DNA of 64,000 nucleotides, from positions 2,728,001-2,792,000 of the forward strand of contig CAVTPU010000004.1 in NCBI GenBank assembly GCA_963736695.1, read 5' to 3'. The notes below the pieces were generated by a model. The model did no database searches and was not told the DNA's origin. It saw only the letters and a program-made list of their open reading frames with translations. This stretch comes from CAVTPU01 sp963736695 (GTDB taxonomy: Bacteria; Actinomycetota; Actinomycetes; Mycobacteriales; Micromonosporaceae). Shown piece after piece: positions 46,828-55,511 of the stretch (positions are counted from its first letter, which is position 1; every line of letters begins with the position of its first letter). Position numbers and translations under genes: made by a program.

Positions 46828-47968
46828 GACGCACCACCCCATCGCCGACCGCGAACCGGGCCCCATTCAACTGCACCGGCACATCTTCGGCGACGGCGCA
46901 GGTCACCAACACCTGGCTCGCCGAGCTGACCAGCTCGGCCAACCGACTGCGGCGTCCGGCGTCGAGTTCTGCGAAGACGTCGTCGAGCACGAGCACCGGC
47001 TCGATTCCTTCGTCCCGCAGCAGTTCAAACGCCGCGATTCGCAGCGCGAGTGCGAACGACCACGATTCGCCATGGCTCGCGTAGCCCTTGGTCGGCAGCT
47101 CGCCCAGCGTGAAAATCACGTCATCGCGATGGGGCCCGACGAGGGTAACGCCGCGCTCGATCTCGGAGGATCTCGCCTTCGTCAACGCTTCTCGAAGCTG
47201 ACCTTCGATGGCGGCTCGGTCGTCAGCGGAGTCGGGGCTGGCGCGGTCCGACCACGACTTCGGGTCATAGGCGATGCGAGCCTCGCCGCGACCCGAGCTG
47301 ACGGCGTCATAGGACTTCGCGACGTGTGGTGCGAGCCCCGCGCAGAGGTCCAGCCGGCCACCGATGAGTTCCGCCCCGTGTCGGGCCAGGTGAGCATCCC
47401 AGACATCCAATGTGGATAGATCACTGGTCCGGCCGCCGACCCCACCGACCTTGCGAGCCAAATACGCCGTACGCAGAAGGGCGTTGCGCTGTTTCACGAC
47501 CCGGTCATAGTCGGCCCGCACGCCCGCGTAGCGGGGCTGCCGTTGCACGAGAAGGTCGTCGAGGTAGCGGCGGCGCTCGGCGGGATCACCCGCGACCAAG
47601 GCGAGATCCTCTGGCGCGAACATCACCATCCGCAGTGCACCGATCACGTCACGCGGTCGAGCAACCGGAGACCGACCGAGTTTGGCCCGATTCGCCTTGC
47701 CCGGAACGATCTCGAGTTCGACCAGTAATTCCCGATGATCATGCACGATCGTGCACCGGATGATCGCCCGTCCAGCCCCCGCCCGCACCAGCGGCGCATC
47801 GGACGCCACGCGGTGACTGCCCAACGTCGCGACATATCCGAGCGCCTCGATAAGGTTCGTCTTGCCGAAACCGTTAGGCCCGACGAAGACGCTCGCCCCC
47901 GCGCCGAGATCGACTTGGGCCTGCGCATATGAGCGGAAGTCGAGCAACTCCAAGCGCCGGACGAACAC
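46817..47968 (-). CDS. recF: DNA recombination/repair protein RecF
   Basis: This 383-residue SMC-like ATPase has Walker A VGPNGFGKTNLIEAL near the N-terminus, LVGPHRDDVIFTLGE, a Walker B EPVLVLDDVFAELDAGR and the signature SHGESWSFALALRIA. RecF loads RecA at gaps with RecO and RecR. It starts RRLELLDFRSYAQA, the family N-terminus, and overlaps dciA. Confidence 0.97.
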   Translation of the reverse strand: MFVRRLELLDFRSYAQAQVDLGAGASVFVGPNGFGKTNLIEALGYVATLGSHRVASDAPLVRAGAGRAIIRCTIVHDHRELLVELEIVPGKANRAKLGRSPVARPRDVIGALRMVMFAPEDLALVAGDPAERRRYLDDLLVQRQPRYAGVRADYDRVVKQRNALLRTAYLARKVGGVGGRTSDLSTLDVWDAHLARHGAELIGGRLDLCAGLAPHVAKSYDAVSSGRGEARIAYDPKSWSDRASPDSADDRAAIEGQLREALTKARSSEIERGVTLVGPHRDDVIFTLGELPTKGYASHGESWSFALALRIAAFELLRDEGIEPVLVLDDVFAELDAGRRSRLAELVSSASQVLVTCAVAEDVPVQLNGARFAVGDGVVRHVG

Positions 47969-47977
47969 GGCCGGTGC

Positions 47978-48850
47978 CTAACTCGCCGTGACTGCGTGAC
48001 GACCAAACTGGTGCCGCAACGCGGCGACCACCTTCATCGCGGGCGAGTCATCCTGCCGGGACGCGAACCGCGCGAAGAGCGCCGCGGCGATGACGTGGGC
48101 CGGCACCGCCAACCGCACGGCTTCGTCGACACACCATCGTCCCTCACCGGTGTCGTCGACCTGGCCAGCCACCGATGCAAGGTGCGGGTCGTCGGCCAGC
48201 GCTTGGGCCAACAGATCCAACAGCCACGACCGGATCACCGTGCCGGAACGCCACGAATCGACAACCGCTGCGGCGTCAGGCACCAACGGCGATGCCAGCA
48301 GCAGTTCGAAGCCTTCGGCATAAGCCTGCATCAGACCATATTCGATGCCGTTGTGAACCATCTTGGCGAAATGCCCGGCCCCGACCGGTCCGGCGTGCAC
48401 CAGACCGGTCGTGCCTGCGGGCTTGAGCGCCTCGAGCGCGGGACGAAGCCGGTCAACCCACGCGGAGTCACCCCCGACCATGAGTCCATATCCTGCGGTC
48501 TCCCCCCAGACTCCACCGGAGACGCCGACGTCGACGAACCCGATGCCCTGCGCTCCAAGGCGGTCGGCTCGGGACTGTGCTTGGCCAAAATGCGAGTTGC
48601 CTCCGTCGACGATCAGGTCGCCGGAGGCGAGCTGGGGAGTCACCTCGTCGAGAACCGACTCGACGACGCCGGCGGGAACCATCAGCCAGATGACGCGGGG
48701 CGTCGCCAATCTGGCGACCAGCTCGACGATGCTGGCGACGTTACGCTCGCCGTCGACGTGGTCATAGCCAACCACATCGTGACCGGCTTCGCGCAGACGA
48801 GCCGCCATCGCGCCACCCATCCGCCCAAGGCCAATGAGCCCAACCTGCAT
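47978..48850 (-). CDS. gnd: 6-phosphogluconate dehydrogenase (decarboxylating, short NAD-type)
   Basis: This 290-residue dehydrogenase starts MQVGLIGLGRMGGAMAARL (Rossmann fold) and has LIVDGGNSHFGQAQ, GFVDVGVSGGVWG and KMVHNGIEYGLMQAYAEGF with the catalytic Lys and Glu. The length of about 290 residues, not 470, fits the short GndA type. It makes ribulose-5-phosphate in the pentose phosphate pathway. The gene is a regular passenger between dnaN and recF in actinomycetes. Confidence 0.94.
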   Translation of the reverse strand: MQVGLIGLGRMGGAMAARLREAGHDVVGYDHVDGERNVASIVELVARLATPRVIWLMVPAGVVESVLDEVTPQLASGDLIVDGGNSHFGQAQSRADRLGAQGIGFVDVGVSGGVWGETAGYGLMVGGDSAWVDRLRPALEALKPAGTTGLVHAGPVGAGHFAKMVHNGIEYGLMQAYAEGFELLLASPLVPDAAAVVDSWRSGTVIRSWLLDLLAQALADDPHLASVAGQVDDTGEGRWCVDEAVRLAVPAHVIAAALFARFASRQDDSPAMKVVAALRHQFGRHAVTAS

Positions 48851-48896
48851 GTCGCCTCCTGCGGTGTCGTGCGGATCCGCCCCCGCGCGAACCGTG

Positions 48897-50027
48897 TCAG
48901 CCGCCGACCCGCATCGGCATGATCAGATAACGGTAACCGGCGATCGGCTCGCCGTCTTCTGCCGCGCCGCTGAGCACTGCGGGTTTCATCGGCGCGGTGA
49001 AGGAGATCACTGCTACCGGCGCGTCAAGCACCGCCAAGCCGTCGAGCAGATAGCTGTGATTGAACGCGACTGTCAGGGGGTCGCCGGAAAAAACACACTC
49101 CAACGCCTCGCTCGCCTGCGCGTCTTCGCTGCCACCGGCCTCGATGACGACTTCGCCCTCGGCAAAGCTCAAACGAACGGGGGTTGTGCGGTCGGCCACG
49201 AGCGACACCCGCTTGACGACCTCGGTGAGACCCGCGACGTTGACCCGCGCTTGCGCAGCGTGTTGGTCTGGGAACAGCGCTCGGATCTTCGGGAAGTCTG
49301 GGTCGAGCAACCGGCTGGTTGTGCGTCGAGATCCGCCGGCGAAGCCGATCATTCCCTCACCGACCCCGCCACGTGAGAGTGCCACCGTGACGGGGTCTCT
49401 CTGCCCGCCTAAGGTCTTCGCGGTGTCTGCGAGGGTCTTGGCCGGCACAAGGGCCTGCAGATCGATGACAGCGTCGCTGGGATGCCACGGAAGGTCTCGG
49501 ATTGCGGCGCGATAGCGATCTGTCGCGAGCAACGAGAGGCTTGATCCGTTGAGTTCCATTCGGATGCCGGTAAGCATCGGGATCGTGTCGTCGCGGCCGG
49601 CCGCGACCGCGACCTGGGCGACGGCGTGGGCGAACGTCGAGGCGTCGATCGTGCCAGCGGTCTCGGGCATCGAGGGCAGGGTCGGATAGTCCTCGACGGG
49701 CATGGTCGGCAGCGTGAACCGGCCGCTGCCGCAGACCAACTCCAGGCTCGATCCGACTGCCGAGATCTCGACCGGCTTGGCTGGCAGGGCCTTGGTGATC
49801 TCGGCGAGCAGTCGGCCCGACACCAGTGCGGCGCCGACGGCGTCGACGTGCACACCGACCGTCACCTGGCTCGACACCTCGTAGTCGAATCCGCTGACGA
49901 TCAACGACTCGTCGGTTACCCGAAGCAGCACTCCCGCCAGCACCGGCACCGACGGTCGGGTGGGCAGGCTCTTGGCCGTCCACGCCACCGCGTCGGCGAG
50001 TGCATCGCGCTCGACCCGAAACTTCAT
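48897..50027 (-). CDS. dnaN: DNA polymerase III beta clamp
   Basis: This 376-residue protein starts MKFRVERDALADAVAWTA at ATG 50027 after CAGGAGGC; an upstream in-frame GTG would add 34 unrelated residues. It shows three clamp domains, including VSGRLLAEITKALP, FTLPTMPVEDYPTLPSMP, LLATDRYRAAIRDL and the C-terminal YLIMPMRVGG. It forms a ring that tethers polymerase to DNA. It is separated from dnaA by oriC. Confidence 0.98.
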   Translation of the reverse strand: MKFRVERDALADAVAWTAKSLPTRPSVPVLAGVLLRVTDESLIVSGFDYEVSSQVTVGVHVDAVGAALVSGRLLAEITKALPAKPVEISAVGSSLELVCGSGRFTLPTMPVEDYPTLPSMPETAGTIDASTFAHAVAQVAVAAGRDDTIPMLTGIRMELNGSSLSLLATDRYRAAIRDLPWHPSDAVIDLQALVPAKTLADTAKTLGGQRDPVTVALSRGGVGEGMIGFAGGSRRTTSRLLDPDFPKIRALFPDQHAAQARVNVAGLTEVVKRVSLVADRTTPVRLSFAEGEVVIEAGGSEDAQASEALECVFSGDPLTVAFNHSYLLDGLAVLDAPVAVISFTAPMKPAVLSGAAEDGEPIAGYRYLIMPMRVGG

Positions 50028-50067
50028 CCCTTGCCTCCTGCCACGAAGCTTTGATTCTGACCTGCCG

Positions 50068-50131
50068 GTGTGGCTGAAAGCCAACCGGGTCTGTGTTGGT
50101 GCAGCGAGGGTTCCAATCCCTTCCTCCACAC
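50068..50131 (+). other. tRNA-like fold remnant in dnaN leader
   Basis: GTGTGG (50068-50073) pairs with CCACAC (50126-50131). In between are GGCT-GAA-AGCC (72-79 region), CCAAC/GTTGG with a 9-nt loop (50081-50099), and GAGGG-TTCCAAT-CCCTT (50106-50122), which differs at one base from a T-arm B-box (GGTTCGAATCC). The acceptor pairs poorly in the proper register and no anticodon is clear. It is likely a decayed tRNA or a structured leader of dnaN. Confidence 0.45.
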
Positions 50132-50187
50132 GCCGATGATTGGTTTTTTCTTCTCTTAGAGATAAAACTCGTCGTAGTCATAGGGGT

Positions 50188-50485
50188 TGTGGATACTGGG
50201 GATAACCCTTGTTTTTGCAGCTCATGCGGCGTGAAGGCCGGTGGATAAGTTGTGGACAGAGATGTGGACAACTCGGCTAGTTATCCACAGGTCCGGACGA
50301 GGCACAGGTTATCCACACTTGTCCACAGGGTTATCCACCGTGTTTCCACAGGTTATCCACGGGTTATCCACACGTCGCGGGGGCGAGTTTGCCTACGGAG
50401 CGTGATCTCCCCCGCCACAGATGGCGAGGACTCTTCGACTTGTCCACAGGTTTTTCCACAGGGCACATCCACAGCCTGTGGATAA
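50188..50485. other. chromosomal replication origin oriC
   Basis: About 15 DnaA-box-like 9-mers lie between dnaA and dnaN. Exact consensus copies are TTATCCACA at 50281, 50309 and 50364, TTGTCCACA at 50319 and 50440, and reverse-orientation TGTGGATAA at 50477 and TGTGGACAA at 50263. Near-consensus copies occur at 50188, 50240, 50251, 50331, 50342, 50353, 50452 and 50465. The left part is mostly reverse-oriented and the right part forward. AT-rich sequence near 50141-50170 (TTTTTTCTTCTCTTAGAGATAAAA) could be the unwinding element. Confidence 0.95.
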
Positions 50486-50512
50486 CTTTGCACAACTTAT
50501 CGGCCGTACCGG

Positions 50513-52165
50513 TCATGGAAGTTGTTTGATCCGGTTGGTGAGCTCGGCGATCTGGTTGAACAGCGACCGGCGCTCGGCCATCTGCTGGCGGATTTTGCGG
50601 TCGGCGTGCATCACGGTGGTGTGGTCACGGCCGCCAAACGCCTGCCCAATCCGGGGCAGAGACAGATCGGTGAGTTCACGGCACAGATACATCGCGACCT
50701 GACGAGCGTTGACCAACACCCTCGACCGGGAATGGCCGCGGAGGTCGTCGATGCTGACACCGAAGTATTCGGATGTGATGTCCATGATCTGGTCTGCGGT
50801 GATGTCGGGACCCGCGCCGTCGGGAATGAAGTCGCGCAACACCTCTTCGGCGAGCCCGAGCTCGACTGGGGCGCGGTTGAGGCTGGCGAAGGCCGTAACA
50901 CGGATGAGCGCACCCTCCAGCTCACGAATCGAGTTGTCGACCCGCGAGGCGATGAACTCCAACACGTCCGGCGGCGCTAGGAGGCGTTCCTGCGCGGCTT
51001 TCTTCTGCAGAATCGCGATCCGGGTCTCGAGGTCGGGCGGCTGGATGTCGGCGAGCAGTCCCCACTCGAAGCGGGTTCGCAGACGGTCCTCCAACGTGGC
51101 GAGCTGCCGAGGCGATCGGTCAGAACTGATGACGATCTGCTTGTTGGCGTTGTGCAGCGTGTTGAAGGTGTGGAAGAACTCTTCCTGGGTGCGTTCCCTC
51201 GTCTCCAAAAACTGAATGTCGTCGATGAGGAGGATGTCGACGTCTCGATAGCGTCGTTGGAACGCGTTGGTCTTGTCGTCACGCAGGCTGTTGATGAAGT
51301 CGTTGGTGAACTCCTCGGTGGAGACATAACGCACTGACTTCGCGGTGCCGAGGGCCGTGGCGTAGTGGCCGATCGCGTGCAACAGGTGCGTCTTGCCCAG
51401 CCCGGAGCCGCCATAGACAAACAGCGGGTTGTAGGCCTTGGCCGGAGATTCGGAGACCGCGACGGCCGCCGCGTGCGCGAACCGGTTCGAGGAGCCGATG
51501 ACGAACGTTTCAAAGGTGTATTTCGGGTTGAGCCGGTTGCCGCCCTCGAGCGGGGGTCGGGCGCGATCGTCGCGCCGCACGCCCATGTGAGCAGGAGCAT
51601 CGGCCCCGTCGCTCATAATCCGACCGGGTCCGCTCTCCGGCCGGCTCGTGGCGGTAAACGTGGAACTCGCGGGCTGGGGCCGAACCGGTTGTTGCGGCAC
51701 GTCGAACAATGCCCCTGCGGGACTCGGCTCCCGACTCGCCGGCACGTGTGGTTTTGCCCGGCTTCGGCCGGCGCCTTTCGCCGCTGGGGGCCTCGTCTCG
51801 TCGCTCGTCTCGTCGGAGGGGCTGGTCTCAGCGGTCTCGTTCTCCGACGGCACCACCCGGAGAGCGATGGTCGGGGCGGTGAGAGCGGCGTGTCCCTCGG
51901 GCGGCTGGGGTGGTCGGACTGTCACAGCCACCTGGATCGGGCGGCCGAGCCGGCGAGAAAGCGCATCGGTGATCGCGGTGCGCAGTTGGGATTCGATCAC
52001 GTCTCGGGTGAACGCGTCCGGCACCGCAAGCAGGGCGGTGTCATCCACGATGGCCCGAAGTTGGGTGAGCCTGAGATAGGCCCGGCGCTGTTGCGACATG
52101 ATCTCGTCGTTCAGCTCGTCGGTCGTGGCATTCCAAACCGCGCCGAGGTCGATGGTGTCTGTCAC
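50513..52165 (-). CDS. dnaA: chromosomal replication initiator DnaA
   Basis: This 550-residue protein starts VTDTIDLGAVWNATTDELND at GTG 52165. Domain I is followed by a long Pro/Ser/Thr linker (domain II), the AAA+ domain III with Walker A YGGSGLGKTHLLHA, Walker B ILLIDDIQFLE and sensor motifs, and domain IV with GGRDHTTVMHADRKI that contacts DnaA boxes. It opens oriC and loads DnaB. A DnaA box in its upstream region suggests autoregulation. Confidence 0.98.
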   Translation of the reverse strand: MTDTIDLGAVWNATTDELNDEIMSQQRRAYLRLTQLRAIVDDTALLAVPDAFTRDVIESQLRTAITDALSRRLGRPIQVAVTVRPPQPPEGHAALTAPTIALRVVPSENETAETSPSDETSDETRPPAAKGAGRSRAKPHVPASREPSPAGALFDVPQQPVRPQPASSTFTATSRPESGPGRIMSDGADAPAHMGVRRDDRARPPLEGGNRLNPKYTFETFVIGSSNRFAHAAAVAVSESPAKAYNPLFVYGGSGLGKTHLLHAIGHYATALGTAKSVRYVSTEEFTNDFINSLRDDKTNAFQRRYRDVDILLIDDIQFLETRERTQEEFFHTFNTLHNANKQIVISSDRSPRQLATLEDRLRTRFEWGLLADIQPPDLETRIAILQKKAAQERLLAPPDVLEFIASRVDNSIRELEGALIRVTAFASLNRAPVELGLAEEVLRDFIPDGAGPDITADQIMDITSEYFGVSIDDLRGHSRSRVLVNARQVAMYLCRELTDLSLPRIGQAFGGRDHTTVMHADRKIRQQMAERRSLFNQIAELTNRIKQLP

Positions 52166-52670
52166 CGCTGCCGCCCCACCCCTGTCGCCTCGCCGCCGCA
52201 CCGGCTCGTATGCCGGCCGGCGCGGGATCCAGTATCAGCGGCCACGCGCCGTCCACAGGTTATCCACAGCCTGTGCATCCGCCGAGCGCCACGAGTCGTG
52301 ACAGCTTTCCCGGTCGGTCGCCGTGGTGGTCCCCATCGAGGGGAACGACCGAGCGGTTAGTCCGGTTTTGCCTGTTTAGCCGAAATGCTTCGCGCGACTG
52401 TCCTGTTCGCAACCGGCTACGCTAACAGTGAACTGCGTAACAGCTCAACCACAACCCGCGGTCGGAAATGACGGGCCAAACCGACGGCCGAGCGATCGCC
52501 CCGCCGGTTTGGCCGGCCTGGCGCGTAGCGCGTACTCTGAACAACATAGACTGACGGCCGCCGCCATCCCGGTGGCCTTTATATGCTGCCCAGGTCCGAC
52601 CAGTCGGTGACGACGTGGCCGGCTGGTTACTTCGTTGTCACACTGATGACACGACACGGAAGGCACGACA
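52166..52670. other. dnaA-rpmH divergent intergenic region
   Basis: This 505-nt gap has no credible gene. It holds a DnaA box pair at 52249-52268 upstream of dnaA and, nearer rpmH, TTGGCC/TACTCT-like elements about 18 nt apart (about 52510-52538) that could be a promoter. Transcription diverges to both sides, as in other actinobacteria. Confidence 0.6.
52249..52268 (+). promoter_or_regulatory. DnaA boxes in dnaA promoter region
   Basis: CCGTCCACA (52249-52257) and TTATCCACA (52260-52268) lie about 85-100 bp upstream of the dnaA start codon. The second is an exact consensus box. The position fits autoregulation of dnaA. Confidence 0.7.
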
Positions 52671-52808
52671 GTGAGCAAGCGCACCTATCAGCCGAACAAC
52701 CGTCGCCGCGCGAAGACCCACGGCTTCCGGCTGCGCATGCGCACCCGTGCCGGCCGCGCCATTCTCTCCGCGCGTCGCACCAAGGGACGCGACCGCCTCT
52801 CCGCCTAG
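52671..52808 (+). CDS. rpmH: 50S ribosomal protein L34
   Basis: This 45-residue basic protein starts SKRTYQPNNRRRAKTHGFR after GTG and ends TKGRDRLSA, the L34 family from end to end. It is a structural protein of the large ribosomal subunit. GGAAGG lies about 8 nt upstream of the start. Nine nt later rnpA begins. Confidence 0.98.
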   Translation: MSKRTYQPNNRRRAKTHGFRLRMRTRAGRAILSARRTKGRDRLSA

Positions 52809-52817
52809 GGGGCCGAC

Positions 52818-53192
52818 GTGTTGGCGGCCGCACAGCGTCTGCGACGACGGGAAGACTTCACCGCCGTGCTGCGTCGCGGTCGCCGTGTCGGCCGTGGCGT
52901 TCTGGTGACCCACCTGTCGGTCGTCATCGACGAATCGCGTTTTTCCACGCTGCCTGCCCGGGCTGGCTTTGTTGTCTCCAAGGCCGTCGGCAACGCCGTT
53001 GTGCGCAACCGTGTCCGGAGGCGTCTTCGGCACCTCATGCGTGACCGGCTTGCCGAGCTGCCTGCCGGATCTTCGGTGGTGATCAGGGCGCTGCCCGGCG
53101 CTGCCGACCGCGACTACCGCGCCTTGACGAAGGACCTCGACGCTGCGCTCGCCGCCGCGCGATCGGGCCGAACGTCGCGGACTGGGAAGTGA
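52818..53192 (+). CDS. rnpA: ribonuclease P protein component
   Basis: This 124-residue basic protein has LRRREDFTAVLRRGRRVGRG and the RNR motif VVRNRVRRRLRHLMR. It binds RNase P RNA for tRNA 5' maturation. The frame starts at GTG 52818. It overlaps yidD by 4 nt. Confidence 0.96.
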   Translation: MLAAAQRLRRREDFTAVLRRGRRVGRGVLVTHLSVVIDESRFSTLPARAGFVVSKAVGNAVVRNRVRRRLRHLMRDRLAELPAGSSVVIRALPGAADRDYRALTKDLDAALAAARSGRTSRTGK

Positions 53193-53482
53193 CGATGTCG
53201 ACCTCCCGACGCCAATCACTGGCCGGTCGTGTGCTGTCCGCGCCCATCGTCGCGTACCGTCGGTGGATAAGCCCAGGACTTCCCGATCGCTGCCGCTTCC
53301 ATCCGTCGTGCAGTGCGTACGCTCTCACCGCGATCGCCACGCACGGACCGGTCCGCGGACTCGGCCTTGCGATCTGGCGGCTCCTGCGCTGCCATCCCTT
53401 CACCCCTGGAGGGATTGACCCCGTGCCACCCCCGCGGAGCCACCGGCGCCGCGACGACGCGACTGGAGCCGTGCCCAGATGA
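53189..53482 (+). CDS. yidD: membrane protein insertion efficiency factor YidD
   Basis: This 97-residue protein has the YidD pattern: YRRWISPGLPDRCRFHPSCSAYALTAIATHG and WRLLRCHPFTPGGIDPVP. The three Cys residues and HPSCSAYA are conserved. It helps YidC-dependent membrane insertion. GTG 53189 or ATG 53195 can start. It overlaps yidC by 4 nt. Confidence 0.95.
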   Translation: MTMSTSRRQSLAGRVLSAPIVAYRRWISPGLPDRCRFHPSCSAYALTAIATHGPVRGLGLAIWRLLRCHPFTPGGIDPVPPPRSHRRRDDATGAVPR

Positions 53483-54472
53483 TGGAGTGGATTTATTGGT
53501 CCATCTCGTGGATCTTGCTGCGCTGGCATGACTTGTGGGCGGCGGTCCTTCCGGGCGAGGGGACGTTCCTCGGCACGAGCTGGGAGTGGGTCCTCGCGAT
53601 CGTCTTCCTGGTGATCACGGTACGGATAATCCTGTTCCCGATCTTCGTCAAGCAGATCCGCTCACAACGAGCGATGCAGGCACTGCAGCCGAAGATGAAG
53701 GAACTACAGACCAAATACAAAGGCGATCAGGAGACCCTGCGTCAAGAGGTGATGAAGCTCTATCAGACGGAGAAGGTCAACCCGCTGATGGGCTGTTTGC
53801 CGATGTTCCTCCAGATCCCGGTCTTCCTCGGCCTGTTCCACGTGCTAAAACGACATCAATCCGATTGCTAATGGCGGCCCGGAGCTCTACGGCTGGACGG
53901 TGGCCGAGTTCTACAGCGCGGCCAACGCCAAGCTCTTCAGCGCGCCAATTTCGATGGCCTTCAAGTCGCCGTTGGCCGATGTGAGCGCGGTGGGCGGCAC
54001 GGTCGGGACCGTCAAGATCGTTGCAGCGGTTCTCGTGATCATCATGATGGTCACGACGTTCATGACGAGCCGGCAGATGATCCTCAAGACCGGCTGGTCG
54101 GAAGATCCGCAGCAGAAGATGATTCAGCGGCTGATGCTCTACGGCATCCCCGTCTCGCTGCTGCTCTCCGGCTGGGCGTTCCCCATCGGTGTGATCATCT
54201 ATTGGGTCACCCAGAACATCTTCTCATTCGGTCAGCAGTTCTGGGTCCTGCACAAGTACCCGCCCCCGCTCGCCGCTGGCGCGACTGCTTCCAAGTCGCC
54301 GGCGAAGGCGACAACCGTTGCGCCGGTCGTCGAGGTGGAGAAGTCAGGCTTGTTCCGTCGCCGCAAGGAAGAGGAGAGCGCACCGGTGCAACCGGTGGTC
54401 GACACCTCGGCTCGCGCGCCGCGACCTGGTGCGAAGCCGAGCAATCCGAAGAAGGGCGGTCGCAAGCGCTGA
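53479..54472 (+). CDS. yidC: membrane protein insertase YidC, one apparent frameshift
   Basis: This 60KD_IMP-domain protein has LVITVRIILFPIFVKQIRSQRAM, QPKMKELQTKYKGDQETL, NPLMGCLPMFLQIPVF, then, after a frame change, GPELYGWTVAEFY and IMMVTTFMTSRQMI plus YGIPVSLLLSGWAFPIGVIIYWVTQN. The C-terminal tail is basic. An extra A at about 53853 (CGACATC where CGCATC is expected) ends the first frame early; removing it gives a full protein. YidC inserts proteins into the membrane, alone or with SecYEG. Confidence 0.95.
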
Positions 54473-54608
54473 CCCGATGACGGCCGCCTGATATGTCGGT
54501 GACTACCTCCATGTTCGTCCGTATTGTGGAATGAGCGGTTGGTACGTCCGCAGCAGGACACCGGCGGCCACGGCATCGAGCGCTGCACGCGCCTGGGGAC
54601 TAAACGTC

Positions 54609-54638
54609 CTCGCCGTCTCCTGTTGGGGAGGCGGCGAG
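54609..54638 (+). promoter_or_regulatory. strong hairpin in the yidC-jag gap
   Basis: CTCGCCGTCTCC (54609-54620) pairs with GGAGGCGGCGAG (54627-54638), a 12-bp stem with one G-U and loop TGTTGG. No T-run follows, so it is not a typical rho-independent terminator. It sits 52 nt before the jag start and could be a leader structure or processing site. Confidence 0.5.
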
Positions 54639-54690
54639 CTGGGATGGCGCTGATCAATGGCGCCCCGATCCTTTCGGAGAAGAAGAACCT

Positions 54691-55353
54691 GTGACCGACA
54701 CAATGAAGTCTTCGGCCGCTGCCGGCGATCGCGAACCGCAGGCCGCGGACGAGGCCGTTCTCTCGCCGGTTGGCGAACAGACCGAGTCAACAAATGACTC
54801 GGCCGATAACGCGGCGCCGGCCGAGTCGGACCTCGCCAGCGATGAGGTGGCCTCAGGCGGCGAGCGAGCGGCCAAGACAGGCGGGGCCGACCCCGAACTC
54901 TTTCGGCAAAGCGAGATAGCCGCCGACTACATCGAGGGCCTGCTTGACATCCTCGACTTCGACGGTGACATTGACGAGCTCGTGCAGAACGGACGACCGA
55001 TGGTTGAGGTGGTCGGGGGTCGACTCACCGCGCTCGTCGGCACTCGAGGGGCGACCCTTGAGGCGCTGCAGGAACTGAGCCGACTCGCGGTCTATCGGCA
55101 GACGGGCGACCCATCGCGACTGTTGCTCGATGTGGGGGGCTTCCGGGCGAACCGACGCAAGGAGCTGTCCGCTGTCGCCAAGAACGCCGCCGAGAAGGTG
55201 AAACAACACGGCGATGCAGTGCGCCTCGAACCGATGTCGGCGTTTGAGCGAAAGTGCGTGCACGACGTGATCAACGCGATGGCCGGAGTGGAGAGCGAGT
55301 CGGAAGGCGTCGAGCCCGGTCGGCGAGTGGTCGTGCGAGTGTCCGGCGACTAG
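54691..55353 (+). CDS. jag: R3H/KH-domain RNA-binding protein Jag (KhpB)
   Basis: This 220-residue protein has an acidic N-terminal region (about 75 residues), a KH-like domain (GRLTALVGTRGATLEALQELSRLAV) and an R3H domain (MSAFERKCVHDVINAM). It is expected to bind RNA and is linked to cell-wall/division control in Gram-positives. It lies between yidC and rsmG, as in other actinobacteria. The GTG start follows GGAGAAGAAG. Confidence 0.95.
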   Translation: MTDTMKSSAAAGDREPQAADEAVLSPVGEQTESTNDSADNAAPAESDLASDEVASGGERAAKTGGADPELFRQSEIAADYIEGLLDILDFDGDIDELVQNGRPMVEVVGGRLTALVGTRGATLEALQELSRLAVYRQTGDPSRLLLDVGGFRANRRKELSAVAKNAAEKVKQHGDAVRLEPMSAFERKCVHDVINAMAGVESESEGVEPGRRVVVRVSGD

Positions 55354-55511
55354 CCGCCAATCCCCGACGGCGCTGGAGACGTCGAGTCTCCCCACATACC
55401 GAACGATGACCGTGCTCACCGCGCTTCGCAGCAATGGCTGAGCACGGTCATCCGTACGCCGATAAATCTTTTGATCTCGATGCGTTAACTGAGTGGAACG
55501 TGAGGCTGACG

